Of a stretch of DNA of 64,000 bases, positions 34,325-46,865 are shown in pieces. The DNA is from Sinotaia quadrata. Taxonomy: Eukaryota > Mollusca > Gastropoda > Architaenioglossa > Viviparidae. Location of the stretch: positions 36,588,879 through 36,652,878 of the forward strand of contig CM054182.1 in NCBI GenBank assembly GCA_028829895.1. The letters are read 5' to 3'. The notes under the pieces were generated by a model. It was not told the DNA's origin. It saw nothing but the letters and a program-made list of their open reading frames with translations, and did not search any database. Each line of letters begins with the position of its first letter. The first letter of the stretch is position 1. Position numbers and translations under genes: made by a program.

Positions 34325-34735
34325 AGATCGATAGCCAGTCATAAGACCAATAGTCACAGTCATAAAGCCTATAGCCACAGTCATAAGACCAATAGTAACA
34401 GTCATAAAGCCTATAGCCACAGTCATAAGACCAATTGTAACAGTCATAAAGCCTATAGCCACAGTCATAAGACCAATAGTCACAGTCATAAAGCCTATAG
34501 CCACAGTCATAAGACCAATAGTCACAGTCATAAAGCCTATAGCCACAGTCATAAGACCAATTGTAACAGTCATAAAGCCTATAGCCACAGTCATAAGACC
34601 AATTGTAACAGTCATAAAGCCTATAGCCACAGTCATAAGACCAATAGTAACAGTCATAAAGCCTATAGTCACAGTCATAAGGCCTATAGTCACAGTCATA
34701 AGGCCAATAGTCAGAGTCATAAGGCCTATAGTCAT
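34325..34735 (+). repeat. Tandem array, unit 42 bp (two related 21-mers)
   Basis: About ten units of 'cagtcataagaccaatagt' + 'acagtcataaagcctatagc'. Because 42 is divisible by three, a 155-codon frame with a 14-residue period stays open on the minus strand; it is an artefact. Confidence 0.95.
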
Positions 34736-34934
34736 TACTAGCATCAATTGCTCGACTTGAGCTGATTGATAGATTTCGATATATTCCAATTCAGCTATAG
34801 AACACGAGGACTGAAATAAACTTTATTTCTTACAGTTTATTTGCCACAGAAATCTTGAAAATTGTTAAATACGTTTCCATGAAATGGTTTTACTGATGAT
34901 CTAAAAAAAAAAGTATTGCTGTACTTTTGCTAAT

Positions 34935-35295
34935 TTACAGATTGTAAAGTTAATATTAAAGGCCTAGAAATACATTTTTTGGTGCCAATTTGCAACTGTG
35001 TAAAGTTAAGATTACAGGACTAGGAATACATTTTTTTGCCAATTTACAGTTGTGTAAAGTTAAGATTACAGACCTAGAAATACTTTTTTGTGCCAATTTA
35101 CAGTTGTGTAATGTTAAGATTACAGGCCTAGAAATACTTATTTTTTGCCATTTACAGTTGTGTAAAGTTTACAGACCTAGAAATACCCTTTTTTTCCATT
35201 TAGTTGTGTAAAGTTAAAATTACAGGCCTAGAAATACTTATTTTTTGCCATTTACAGTTGTGTAAAGTTAAAATTACAGGCCTAGAAATATTTTT
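34935..35295 (+). repeat. Tandem array, unit about 55-58 bp, six to seven copies
   Basis: Units share 'ttacagttgtgtaaagtta', 'agattacaggcctagaaat' and 'tttttgccaa'. Confidence 0.93.
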
Positions 35296-35510
35296 TTTCT
35301 TTTTGCTCTGGGTATCATCTAGAATGGATGATGTGCTTGGACAAACGATCAGCGACTTGAATAAATACTGCGAGGGCGTTGTCCTTTGTGATGACAGTTT
35401 GCTCCCCCACCCCTAACCCGAGCAAACCGCACGCAGAAACTTGCCACACCTTCTTACGTCAGCCATCCACGACCACTACCACAACCACCATCTCCATTAC
35501 TTAGCCGATA
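35296..35510 (+). other. Short unique island after a pyrimidine tract
   Basis: A T-rich tract and ATCATCTAG precede an ATG-led frame of about 30 codons (MDDVLGQTISDLNKYC...) with higher GC than its surroundings. It could be an exon of an unknown transcript, but there is no domain, and the stop comes quickly. I cannot link it to the MARCH gene in a sensible phase. Confidence 0.2.
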
Positions 35511-35596
35511 TTGATTGATTGATTGAACTTATTTGAGAATTAATTCTCTTTTTAAAAATAGTACGAGCATATTCATTTACACATTCTAGAAGCACA

Positions 35597-35606
35597 CGCA
35601 CGCACG

Positions 35607-35648
<42 letters not shown>
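35597..35648. repeat. (CA)n microsatellite
   Basis: CACG units pass into about 20 CA units. Confidence 0.95.
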
Positions 35649-35649
<1 letters not shown>

Positions 35650-35757
35650 CATACGTATGGTACACACGCACACGTTCTCTTAACTAGTACAAATAGACAT
35701 GCATATACACTTAGACTCACATACATTAACGCACACATTTACAAACATACACTCACA

Positions 35758-35901
<144 letters not shown>

Positions 35902-36699
35902 TTGATATTCATGGCACAGATTTTCAGAAATATATTTTCTGAGTGAAAATATGGGTGTATGGATTGATGCTGAATATGTGAATGAAGTTTATTTTTTAAA
36001 TGCATATAGTCACTTGGCTTGTCTTTCAAACCATTATAGTAATATAGTTAATTTCTTTTCTTTTGAATCTCCTGAGTATGTATAATTTGACACTAAATCT
36101 TGTGTGTACTTTATGTCAGTGTTACAAAAGAGTTTGTGCTCTGTTTTTAAATTCTTGCAATGGTCAGTGACAGAACTGACTACAAGGATGTAGTGGCAAC
36201 CTGATTTTGATAGCAGTCTGGTTGCCGTTAATGAATATACATATTAAGTAAATGTGTAAAAAAGGAGTGACAGTTGTGATATTATATTGCCAGCTGGAGG
36301 CAATCAGGGAACTTGCTGTGTGTGTGTGTGTGTGCTGACAGTTTGTCGTTACACCAGATCAGCTTGGCAACCACCAATAAATTAGCTTTTACTTTTATAT
36401 ATATAGAAAGGATGAAAGTAACCATTGACTGGACATAGTACAAACATTATTTACATATTTTGTACATAGAGAGGCTGACAGAAGTCAGAGAATGAACTTA
36501 TACAAAGGCTTAAAGTCTTCTTATGTACATAGTTTTACTGCTACGTGTGAATTTATTAGATGTATATTTATTGCCTTTTTTAATGAATACAGGCCGGTTG
36601 TCCGTAACCGAACTTGTTACAATGACTTTAAGACATGGTAATTTGCAGGCAAAATGTAAGCCCACCAATAAGCGAAGCTACAAGCTTATTTATACTTTC

Positions 36700-37065
36700 G
36701 CTTTATAATGTACACAGGTAAATTAAAAGTCAATATCAGTGGCTGAAGTTACAACTCTATTTGGACTTTGGCTTTATAATATACACAGTTAAGTTAGAAG
36801 TCTATATCAACGACTGAAGTTAAAAGGATATTTGTACATTGGCTTGATAATGTACAGATGCAAGTTAAAAGTCTATATCAGTGATTGAAGTTTTAAGAAT
36901 GTGTATGTACATTGGCTTGATAATATATAGAGGTAAGTTAAAAGAGTATATCAACGACTGAAGTTATAAGTATATATGTATATTGGCTCAATAATGTACA
37001 GAGGTAAGTTAAAAGTCTTATATTAGTGATTGAAGTTTTAAGCATCTGTATGTATACATGCATTT
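36700..37065 (+). repeat. Diverged tandem array, unit about 80-90 bp
   Basis: Four to five units share 'ataatgtacagaggtaagtt', 'aaaagtctatatcagtg' and 'tgtacattggcttga'. Confidence 0.88.
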
Positions 37066-37311
37066 TGAAAATTGTCACTGACTAAACTAATAACAGTATT
37101 AATGGCTTAAAGATGTACCTAACATGTAATCACACCATTTTCCTGACGTAGTTGTAATTTTCTTTAATTATAATCGTTACGAGAATATAGTCTCTTATTC
37201 TGACACTAACAATTTGAAGCACTTTTCGAGAAAGAATTACAGTTGGCGTGCACTGAGCCGTTAATTATCGGACTGTGTGTCAGGTATGTCGTCTCCTCTC
37301 TTTCTCGCTCG

Positions 37312-37700
37312 CACAAATGCACACACATACACACAATCCACACACACACACATGCACACAAACCACGCACGCACACACATGCACACAATCCACGCAAACA
37401 CACATGCACACAAACCACACACACACATACACATGCACACAATCCACGTACACACACATGCACACAAACCACACACACATACACACGCACACAATCCACG
37501 CACAGACACATGCACATAAACCACGCACACGCACGCACACACGCACACATGAACACAAACCACGCACACACACACATGCACACATACACATGCACACATA
37601 CACATGCACACAAACATGCATACACATACATGCACACAAACCACGCACAGACATATGCACACAAACATGCATACACACCTGCACAAAAAACACACATTAA
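37312..37700. repeat. CA-rich minisatellite with ATGCACACAAACCACG core
   Basis: CA repeats interspersed with 'catgcacacaaaccacgc' and 'gcacacaatccacgc' cores. Six overlapping open frames of 80-171 codons on both strands arise from this composition and are not genes. Confidence 0.93.
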
Positions 37701-37914
37701 TAACCACAAAAAACCGCCCCTTTAATATTCTTGTCACGTCTACCCGACGTTTTAAGAAACTGGGATTACGTGTCACTGTGGTCAGCTGGATAGAAATAAA
37801 TTATAACCGGTTTTCAGTTTGACGTATATAAATGTAAGAAAAATAAAATCAACGGCGAATAAGGATCGAGTGATGGTTTCAGTGATAACCAAAACCACGT
37901 GTGCATAGCGTCCA

Positions 37915-38160
37915 GTTTATTTAATATTTTATGTAGGATTGTTTTGTGTGCATAGAGTTGTTCAATATATTCAATGTCTTTGTAGGATTGCTTTGTGTGC
38001 ATGGAGTTGTTCAATATATTCAATGTCTTTGTAGGATTGCTTTGTGTGCATGGAGTTGTTCAATATATTCAATGTCTTTGTAGGATTGCTTTGTGTGCAT
38101 GGAGTTGTTCAATATATTCAATGTCTTTGTAGGATTGCTTTGTGTGCATGGATTGTCGTA
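37915..38160 (+). repeat. Tandem array, unit about 56 bp, four to five copies
   Basis: Near-identical units contain TGTAGGATTGCTTTGTGTGC, 'atggagttgttcaatatat' and 'tcaatgtctt'. Confidence 0.94.
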
Positions 38161-39095
38161 TCTGTTCACGTTTTTTGTAGGATTGTTTTGCCTATTTATT
38201 AGTCACTTCGTATTTTTTTGTAGGATTGCTTTGCATATTTATTAGTCACTTCGTATTTTTTTGTAGGATTGCCTTGCTTACTTTTATTAGTCTTCATATT
38301 TCTTATAGAATTGCTTTGCCTATTTATTAGTCACTTCGTATTTTTTTGTAGGATTGCTTTGCATATTTATTAATCTGTTATTTGCATTTCTTGTAGGATT
38401 GCTTTGCATATTTATTAGTCTCTTCGTATTTCCGTAAGATTGCTAGTTCTGTTGCATATTTATTAGTCTTTTCGCATGTCTTGTAAGACTACTTTATATT
38501 AATCTGTTCGCATTTCTTGTTGGATTACTTTGTATATTTATTAGTTTGTTCATGTTTCTGTTAGGGCTCCATTACATATATCTGTTAATCTGTTCATGTT
38601 TCTTGTAAGGTTGCCTTACATATTTACTTGACTGATCACGTTTCTTGTAGGGTTACAATCTTTGCCTTTTGTTCTTATAGAGTCCTGTCGCATATTTATT
38701 AGTCTGTTCGCATGTCTTGCTACTACTTTATAAATTTATTAGTCTGTTCGCATGTCTTGCTACTACTTTATAAATTTATTAGTCTGTTCGCATGTCTTGC
38801 GACTACTTTATAAATTTATTAGTCTGTTCGCATGTCTTGTTGGATTACTTTGCATATTTATTAGTTTGTTCACGTTTCTTGTATATAATATCTGTTAATC
38901 TATTTCACGTTTCTTGTAAGGTTACCTTGCATTTTACTTGACTGATCTCATTTCTTGTAGGTTACAATCTTTGCATATTGTCCAGTCTGATTATGTTTCT
39001 TGTAGGGTTCTGATTATGTTTCTTGTAGGGTTCTGATTATGTTTCTTGTAGGGTTATGATTATGTTTCTTGTAGGGTTCTACATTTGGTCCCTTC
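38160..39095 (+). repeat. Large diverged array related to the preceding one, unit about 45-50 bp
   Basis: The core 'ttgtaggattgctttgcat' plus 'atttattagtc.cttcgtattt' recurs about twenty times with variants ('gcatgtcttgctactactt' repeated three times at 38710-38830). It shares 'tgtaggattgcttt' with 37915-38160, so both probably grew from one sequence. Confidence 0.88.
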
Positions 39096-39394
39096 TTTTA
39101 TATGTTTAGCAATCCGTTTCGTTTCTTAAATGATAACAATTCATTTTTATTTTTTTTGTCTTTTTATTTTGAATTATTATTTGTAAAGATTCTATTGCCG
39201 ACATCTTTCACCAGTCTATCCAAGTTTTATCAATATTTATCAAGTTAAATATTATCTGATGTTTAATTTTTTTAAGGATTATTCTAGTACATGTTTAATA
39301 GTTTGTTGTTATTGTTGTTGTTCCGTTACTTATAGAATCATTTTGTCCAACATTTAATCAGGGTTCGTTTCGTGTAGGACTTCATGTTTTATAT

Positions 39395-39800
39395 TTACCA
39401 ACTTGTTTACTTTTAGTGTTTCTTGTAGAACTTCATATTTTATATTTACCCGCTTGTTTACATTTCGTGTAGGATTACACCGGTAGATCGTATATCACTT
39501 TTCCCTCCCTTTTACTGTAGGATTACAATTTGCACTGGTAAAACTCATATCAGTTTTAGCTCCCGTTTCCTTTTAGATTACACTGTAAAATTCATACCAG
39601 TTTTAGCTCCCGTTTCCTTTTAGATTACACTGTAAAACTCATACCAGTTTTAGCTCCCGTTTCCTTTTAGATTACACTGTAAAACTCATACCAATTTTAG
39701 TTCCCGTTTCCTTTTAGATTACACTGTAAAACTCATACCAGTTTTAGCTCCGGTTTCCTTTTAGATTACACTGTAAAACTCATACCAGTTTTAGTTCCCG
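39395..39800 (+). repeat. Tandem array, unit about 47 bp
   Basis: The core (39540-39800) has five near-identical units: 'accagttttagctcccg', 'tttccttttagattacac' and 'tgtaaaactcat'. Upstream units (39395-39540) and text to about 40020 are diverged relatives ('tgtaggattaca'). Confidence 0.88.
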
Positions 39801-41024
39801 TTTCTTGTATAATTACATTGATAGATCTCGTACCAATCTTCCTCCAGTTACAAGTATATATTGTGACAGGTATTCCCCCACAACCCCTGTTCTGTTTTGT
39901 TGTTGTAAGATTACAATGTCGACATATTTTATCAGTTATGTTTCTTGTAGGATTTTAATTAATTATATATACATTCACCATTCTTTTACTTTTCTTGTTG
40001 GATTAAATTATTACTTATCTTGCATTCCCCACACCCACACTTGGATGATTACATTTGACATATTTACCACCGTTTGTAATATGTCAAGATTACCCTACAG
40101 TAATATTGATTACAATTTTATGCACCTTGTATTTAATTTTGTTTTATTTTGCTCAACATTCACATTTGTGTGTTTTCTTTTTTTCTTGTCTTGAAGTAAA
40201 ATATAAGGTTTGTAATTTTACAACACATAATCCACAGTTTGGGGTGGAGGAAGGTTCTTTTAAAAAAATTATATGCTGAAATTTATATATGAACTATTTT
40301 TGTAATTAAAAAAACAAAACCAAAAAAAAAGAACACCAAACCCAAACAATTGTTTTCAACCAACAAAGTTGATGTTTAAATTTTATTTTTATAAAATGTT
40401 CATGTATGCCGACAAATACGTATGTGTTATTGTAATTTTTCTCGCATGTATGAACATTCTGTTTGTAAATATGAATTTCTAAAACGACGTGCGGTACAAA
40501 CCGAGATCTGTCCTTCCTGTGATAGTACTACAGTGTTCGTGGTTCGAGTCCAGTCGACATGCCTGCCGGCTTTGGATCTACATGGCTACGCTCATTCTTG
40601 TAGGGTTAACTGATGTGTAATACGTAGATTACATAAATAGTTTAATAATTTGATGTGCTCATTCTAACTAAATGGACGTAATAAGTACATTGTGTAAATA
40701 AATAGTGGAAACAATATTTTTCTTCAAATCACTTATGCAGTTTGGTTTCTCCTGATGTGATCTGACTGACAGTGACACAGCGTAACAGATTCAGCCACAC
40801 GATGGTCATTCATGTCATCAGTTCTGGAGTGTGGACAGTATGAAAAACGCTGTTGACGTGGGTTGTTTTAAAAATCAATAACTTTCTACACTCGCTCTCG
40901 CATAATGCATTTTGTTCATCCTACTCCCAGGTTTTTAGGTTTGCAATGGCATTAAAAAAAAAAAAACCAGAACAAAAACGAATGGTCTTAATTCTTCGCA
41001 CTTTCCTACTAAATGTATGTTGTA

Positions 41025-41150
41025 CATTATGATTAGCTTTACGTATGTTGTACGTTATGATTAGCTTAATGGATGTTGTACATTATGATTAGCTTTACGC
41101 ATGTTGTACATTGTTTATAATTAGCTTTATGGATGTTGTACGTTGTTTAT
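41025..41150 (+). repeat. Tandem array, unit about 32 bp, four copies
   Basis: Units contain 'atgttgtacattatgatta' and 'gctttacgt'. Confidence 0.88.
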
Positions 41151-41214
41151 GTGAGCCAGTCGGCATGGGCAACTAATATAAAGTCAGTTTTGGTCTAAAT
41201 AATATAATGTCCAT

Positions 41215-42660
41215 ATACATAATATACTGTCAATTCAAATGTACTTCTTAAATAAAACACTGCCAGTCCAAATAATGTTCTTTTTAAATAATATACTCTC
41301 AGTCCAAATAATATGCTTTTAAAATAATGTACTCTCAGTATTAAAAAAATGTGCTTTTTAAATAATATACTCTCAGTACAAATAATGTGCTTTTTAAATA
41401 ATACTGTCAGCGCAAATAATATGATTTATAAATAATACACTGCTAGTCCAAATAATGTTTTTTTAAAAATAATATTATCAATACTAATTCCTTTTTAAAT
41501 AATGTACTATCAGTACAAATAATGTGCTTTTTAAATAATATACTGTTGATACAAATAATGTGCTTTTTAAATAATACTGTCAATCCAAATAATATACTTT
41601 AAAAATAATAATAATGTTGGTATAAATAATGTTCTTTTAAAATTATACTGCCAGTCCAAATAATGTACTTTTAAAATAATACACTTTCAGTACAAGTAAT
41701 GTGCTTTTAAAATAATATATTATCAGTAAATTAATGTTCTTTTTAAATAATATACTACTAATACAAACAATGTGCATTTTAAATAATACACTGCCAGTCC
41801 AACTAATGTACTTTTTAAATAATACACTACCAGTCCAAATAATGTACTTTTTAAATAATACACTGTCAGTCCAAATAATGTACTTTAAAAATAATACTGT
41901 CAGTCCAAATAATATATTTTAAAAATAATAATACTGTTGATATAAATAATGTTCTTTTAAAATTATACTGCCAGTCCAAATAATGTACTTTTAAAATTAT
42001 ACTGCCAGTCCAAATAATGTACTTTTTAAATAATACACTGTCAGTCCAAATAATGTATTTTAAAAATAATAATACTCTTGGTATAAATAATGTTCTTTTA
42101 AAATTATACTGCCAGTCCAAATAATGTACTTTTTAAATAATACACTGTCAGTCCAAATAATGTATTTTAAAAATAATAATACTCTTGGTATAAATAATGT
42201 TCTTTTAAAATTATACTGCCAGTCCAAATAATGTACTTTTTAAATAATACACTGCCAGTCCAAATAATGTACTTTTTAAATAATACACTGTCAGTCCAAA
42301 TAATGTATTTTAAAAATAATAATACTCTTGGTATAAATAATGTACTTTTAAAATTATACTGCCAGTCCAAATAATGTACTTTTTAAATAATACACTGTCA
42401 GTCCAAATAATGTATTTTAAAAATAATAATACTCTTGGTATAAATAATGTTCTTTTAAAATTATACTGCCAGTCCAAATAATGTACTTTTTAAATAATAC
42501 ACTGTCATCCAAATAATGTATTTTAAAAATAATAATACTCATGGTATAAATAATGTTCTTTTAAAATTATACTGCCAGTCCAAATAATGTACTTTTAAAA
42601 TTATACTGCCAGTCCAAATAATGTTCTTTTTAAACAATACACTGCCAGTCCAAAATAATG
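41215..42660 (+). repeat. 1.4-kb array, unit about 36 bp, with higher-order blocks
   Basis: About forty units of 'aataatgtactttttaaat' + 'aatacactgtcagtcca'. In the second half a longer block of about 120-130 bp (including 'taataatactcttggtat' and 'aaaattatactgccagtcc') repeats about six times nearly unchanged, so blocks of several units have been duplicated together. Confidence 0.93.
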
Positions 42661-43380
42661 TAGGTAGTTATTGCGGCCCTTGAACGAAGAAAGGCAAAAT
42701 CCAAATCGCTCATCTTCAGAAAAACGAATTTAATTAGTTAGAACTGTAAACGGTAATTATCTTTAATTGTTTTCAGTTTTTAACTTACACTCTTTTATTG
42801 AAATACATCGTTTATCTTTTAGATCTGGCAAATCAGTAATCTTAAATGTCAATTTTTCCGTTTCTGGCAGTTACTAAAAGATGAGATTTCTCCAAGATCT
42901 CTTGTTAAAAAGAAAGGCTGAAAGATTGCGAAAACAGAAGCGGAACTAAACACACATTCTAATCTGGTTCTTTGTCACAGAGGTCACTCACTGTCACACG
43001 CAGAGAGTGTAGAAAAGCCAGACCTATTAGAGAGAAGCTTGTGATTTCTCCCAGAATAAATAACATCTGTCATGGCCGTACAAAGGAGACATGCGCACTG
43101 TTAGTTATTAATGCATTGCAAGCTAGAAACCACGTGACGTTGTGGGTCAGCCCGCTCTCTGTGCCGAGAAGGAAGTTAAATGCAGTCTGTTTAACTTGTC
43201 ATCTTTCTCTTTTGCCTATTTTTATTTTTTAAACTTGAAGTTATAGATATTTCAAAATATTATTTAACGATTATTTCGGGTGGTGGTGGAGGTGGTGTCT
43301 GTTTCGTTTCTTTATAAATCGTGGCGTATACGTGAATTTTTTGGACTAAAGTAAGTACATTCAAAATTCACTTCTTGTGC

Positions 43381-43398
43381 CGGGGGGGGGGGGGGGGT
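43381..43398. repeat. G homopolymer
   Basis: An uninterrupted run of about 16 G; likely to be length-uncertain in the assembly. Confidence 0.9.
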
Positions 43399-43944
43399 TG
43401 ATCCTCCCTTCCCTATCTAATTGACCGGTAAACATATATTTTGTCAATTTCCCTCCTGCTCTCTCCAGGGGATGTCAGTGAAAATTTAAGCCCCAACCCC
43501 TACTTCCTCTGTTCATTTAATGCAACATAATCATTTTCCAGTTAGATCGATACAACCTATTATTATTAGTAGTAGGCTGTTGCAATTGTAGGGGTTTGTT
43601 AAATGTATATTTGCATTTTATTTCTATATCCCGTTTTTTCGATGCTATGCCTGGTGGTAAATTGCAGGAATGACTATTGATTTTAATCAATAACGTATCA
43701 AAGTCGTGTCTTGCGTCTCCGCTCTGCCAGCTAGAAGTCTACTCTATTTTAGAAGTTCTTAAAATGGATACAACATTCACATTTTTATGCAGGCACAATG
43801 GATTTTCCTTGAAAAACAGGATAACGAAACAAAAGGAAAAATCTATTTTTCTTAAACTGCACATTAATGTAAATCAGTCTCGATGTTGTTCCTCAGTTGA
43901 ACTTTACAAACGCAGCTGTAAAGGAGAATGGCATATTTTTTAAT

Positions 43945-44335
43945 ACTAATGAGATTTATACGGTTTTGAATACTAATGAGACTGACACATTTTTGAATAC
44001 ACGTGGGACTGACACATTTTTGAATACACATGGGACTGACACATTTTTGAATACACATGGGAATGACACATATTTAAATACACATCATGAGACTGACACA
44101 TTTTTGAAAATAAATGGGACTGACACTTTTTTGAATACACGTGAGACTTTCACATTTTTGACTACGCATGTGACTGACACATTTTTGAATACACATGAGG
44201 CTGACGCATTTTTGAATACAAATAAGGCTGATATATTTTTGAATACATATGAGACAGACACTTTTTTGAATACACATGATGCTGACACATTTTCGAATAC
44301 AAATGAGGCTGACAAATTTTTGAATATAGAGCTTA
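43945..44335 (+). repeat. Tandem array, unit 27 bp, about fourteen copies
   Basis: Units read 'actgacacatttttgaat' + 'acacatgag'. Since 27 is divisible by three, frames stay open on both strands; the plus frame encodes a nine-residue period (TDTFLNTHE). Equal openness of the minus strand and absence of a start context argue against coding. Confidence 0.93.
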
Positions 44336-45164
44336 AAATAGCTTTCTTAACCATCTCGTCCAACTAGATTTCAGAGTACTCGTGAGTCACGAGGTTTCGT
44401 TAAGCACTTGTTGAGGGTTTTAGTGTAATATTTTTCATCACCGTTTGTAGTTTTTACTGCTTGCAAAGCTCAACACAATCTTATTGCAGCTGACGGAGTG
44501 CAATGTCATAGTGTGATGACTGACTCACAGACGTAGTAAAAGTCAGTACTGATAACCTCTTCTCCTCTTGAAAAACATCAAATAAAATTCAGACAAGGGC
44601 TTAAATAATAATACACTAAAAATAGCACGAGGTGTCCACTAATAATTGTAAGCCAAAACAAGCGACTTCTCCATTTGCATGGATTAACAACAGTAAATTC
44701 CAGGTTGATAAATCAATACAAGAACAAGTAACAGATTCATTCTAATATCCGCCTCTTTAACCCAGACTGCTCTTAAATACCCGCACTCACCATATCTGAA
44801 ATCGGTTCTAGTCTGATAATTTTGTTTTTAAAAGAAAAAGAAAAACATTAAAAATTAAACAAAGATCCTTGATCAATACATAAAACTGGATGCTGTCAAA
44901 TGAAATAGCCGGTTTGAATATGTCAGCATGCGCGTGAGTCGCTGTCACGTGATTTCAATTTATCGATTGAATTCTATTTGTACAAAGTGAAGCAACTGAA
45001 CGTTCACCTCGCGTTCATGTCAGGCGGTTCTGTTTGCTGCGATCAACGACACAATTCCCGATACAACACGATCCTCTCTAGCTCATTACTCACTAAAACG
45101 TCATTTCCTGTGTTCTTTACCTCTTTGTTGTTGAATGTATCTGTATCAGAGGTCATTTAGCTAT

Positions 45165-45565
45165 CTACTATACACTCAGCAACAAAAAAGTAAAAACAGA
45201 AAAGTATAATTTTAGTTACTAGAGAACTGATGAGCAACGCGATATTATCTCTGATGCAGATACACTCAGCAACAAAGAAGTAAAAGCACTTTTTAGTGTC
45301 TAGAGAACTGATGAGCAACGCGATATTATCTCTGATACACTCAGGAACAAAAAAGTAAACAGCTCTAGGGCAATAACATTGCAATGTCTGATGCAGACAT
45401 ACTTAGCAACACGTAAAGAACACAGAAAAATGACGTTTTAGTGAGTAGATAGCTAAATGACCCTGTGATACAGATACACTCAACAACAAAGAGGTAAAGA
45501 ACACAGGAAAATGACGTTTTAGTGAGTAGATAGCTACATAACCTCTGATAAATATAATGATACAT
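45165..45565 (+). repeat. Diverged tandem array, unit about 85-90 bp
   Basis: Four to five units share 'acactcagcaacaaaaaag', 'agagaactgatgagcaacg' or 'aaatgacgttttagtgag'. Confidence 0.85.
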
Positions 45566-45589
45566 TCATTACTTTCTTATTGTTCAAGA

Positions 45590-45955
45590 GGACCCATGGC
45601 CTTGTAATAAATGACGTTAGTTTCTTGTGTCCATTGTGTATCTGCGTAAGAGGACCCATGGCCTTATAATAAATGACGTTAGTTTCTTGTGTCCATTGTG
45701 TATCTGCGTAAGAGGACCCATGGCCTTGTAATAAATGACGTTAGTTTCTTGTGTCCATTGTGTATCTGCGTAAGATGACCCATGGCCTTATAATAAATGA
45801 CGTTAGTTTCTTGTGTCCATTGTGTATCTGCGTAAGATGACCCATGGCCTTGTAATAAATGACGTTAGTTTCTTGTGTTCATTGTGTATCTGCGTAAGAT
45901 GACCCATGGCCTTGTAATAAATGACGTTAGTTTCTTGTGTTCATTACTTTCTTGG
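45590..45955 (+). repeat. Tandem array, unit 60 bp, six copies
   Basis: Near-identical units contain GACCCATGGCCTTGTAATAA, 'atgacgttagtttcttgtg' and 'tgtatctgcgtaaga'. Confidence 0.95.
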
Positions 45956-46093
45956 TGTAGTTTAATCATGTCACGTTGCAAGCCATTTTTCGTTGCTTCG
46001 TATTTCTACCTAGTAAATGAGATAATTTCTTTCTGTTCTTTGTTGTAGTCATCTTTACCTGCATCAGAAATCATGAGACAGTAGTTTAGCAGT

Positions 46094-46567
46094 TGACGTC
46101 ACTCCACCCATCTACTACCCCCACCCCCGTTCAGTAGTTCTTCATCGTGATCAACATTGCTGTCTCGATAATCCATAACTTGGTCTCCCTATTCACCTCC
46201 TCATGTTGCTCTTTGTTCTATATAATGACGTCACTCGATCCTGTTCAGCATTTCTCTGTTTATAGTCACCACTGGCAAGAAACTGTCATGTTGCTCTTTG
46301 TTCTAGACAATGACATTCAACATTTCTCTGTTATTAATCACCATTGAGAAGAACTTACATCATGGATCTCTCTTCCTTGTTGTAACTGTAGTTTAGTTGC
46401 ATCTTGTCCGTGTGTAGCAGGAAACTGTAATACGTACGCTGCTCTTCAGTCTTGCTTCTGAGTTCTGTGATCATGTGACTTGTCTTAGCTCTCTGACGTC
46501 ACTTTCTCGTGTTAAAAGTTCATGTTACGATCTATATATGATTGACTCCTTTAGTTCTCTGACGTCA
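46094..46567 (+). promoter_or_regulatory. Cluster of four CRE palindromes
   Basis: TGACGTCA occurs at 46094-46101, 46226-46233, 46494-46501 and 46560-46567, each followed by CT. The last two sit in a repeated context ('tctctgacgtcactt.ctcg'). TGACGTCA is the CREB/ATF consensus; the use of these sites is unknown and duplication explains part of the clustering. Confidence 0.35.
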
Positions 46568-46754
46568 CTTCCTCGTGTTTAGTAAATTTACCAGTGCCGT
46601 AGTGTTCAGATCGTTAGACTATCGCCCGAGTCTCAGCGTTATCACCATTTTTACACTTTTACTACCATTACCAGTGTATTATGATTTACTTTTAAATAAA
46701 AAGAATTCCAATTGATTTTTTTATTTAATATTTTTGCACGCATATGTGCGCCAG

Positions 46755-46865
46755 TCTACGAAACGTCTGATACAAATGTTCATACTTATATTTAATGCAC
46801 ATGTCCAGTATACGAAATGTCTGATAGAATTGTTCATACATATATTTAATGCACATGTCCAGTCT
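46755..46865 (+). repeat. Tandem repeat, unit about 57 bp, two copies
   Basis: Units contain 'acgaaacgtctgata', 'tgttcatacttatattta' and 'atgcacatgtccagt'. A GT run follows at 46935-46955. Confidence 0.9.

Noticed and set aside
34322..34789. 155-codon minus-strand frame with a 14-residue repeat
   Set aside because: It is the translation of a 42-bp tandem array; a unit length divisible by three keeps frames open by chance.
37206..37776. Several 80-171-codon frames rich in Cys/Val or His/Thr
   Set aside because: All come from a CA-rich minisatellite, open in several frames on both strands.
40530..40600. 'gtggttcgagtcc' as the B box of a tRNA gene or SINE
   Set aside because: No A box, no cloverleaf and no SINE body nearby; a chance match is likely.
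43897..44367. 156-codon plus-strand frame with a nine-residue repeat (TDTFLNTHE)
   Set aside because: 27-bp array; the minus strand is almost equally open, the start is not convincing, and there is no flanking gene structure.
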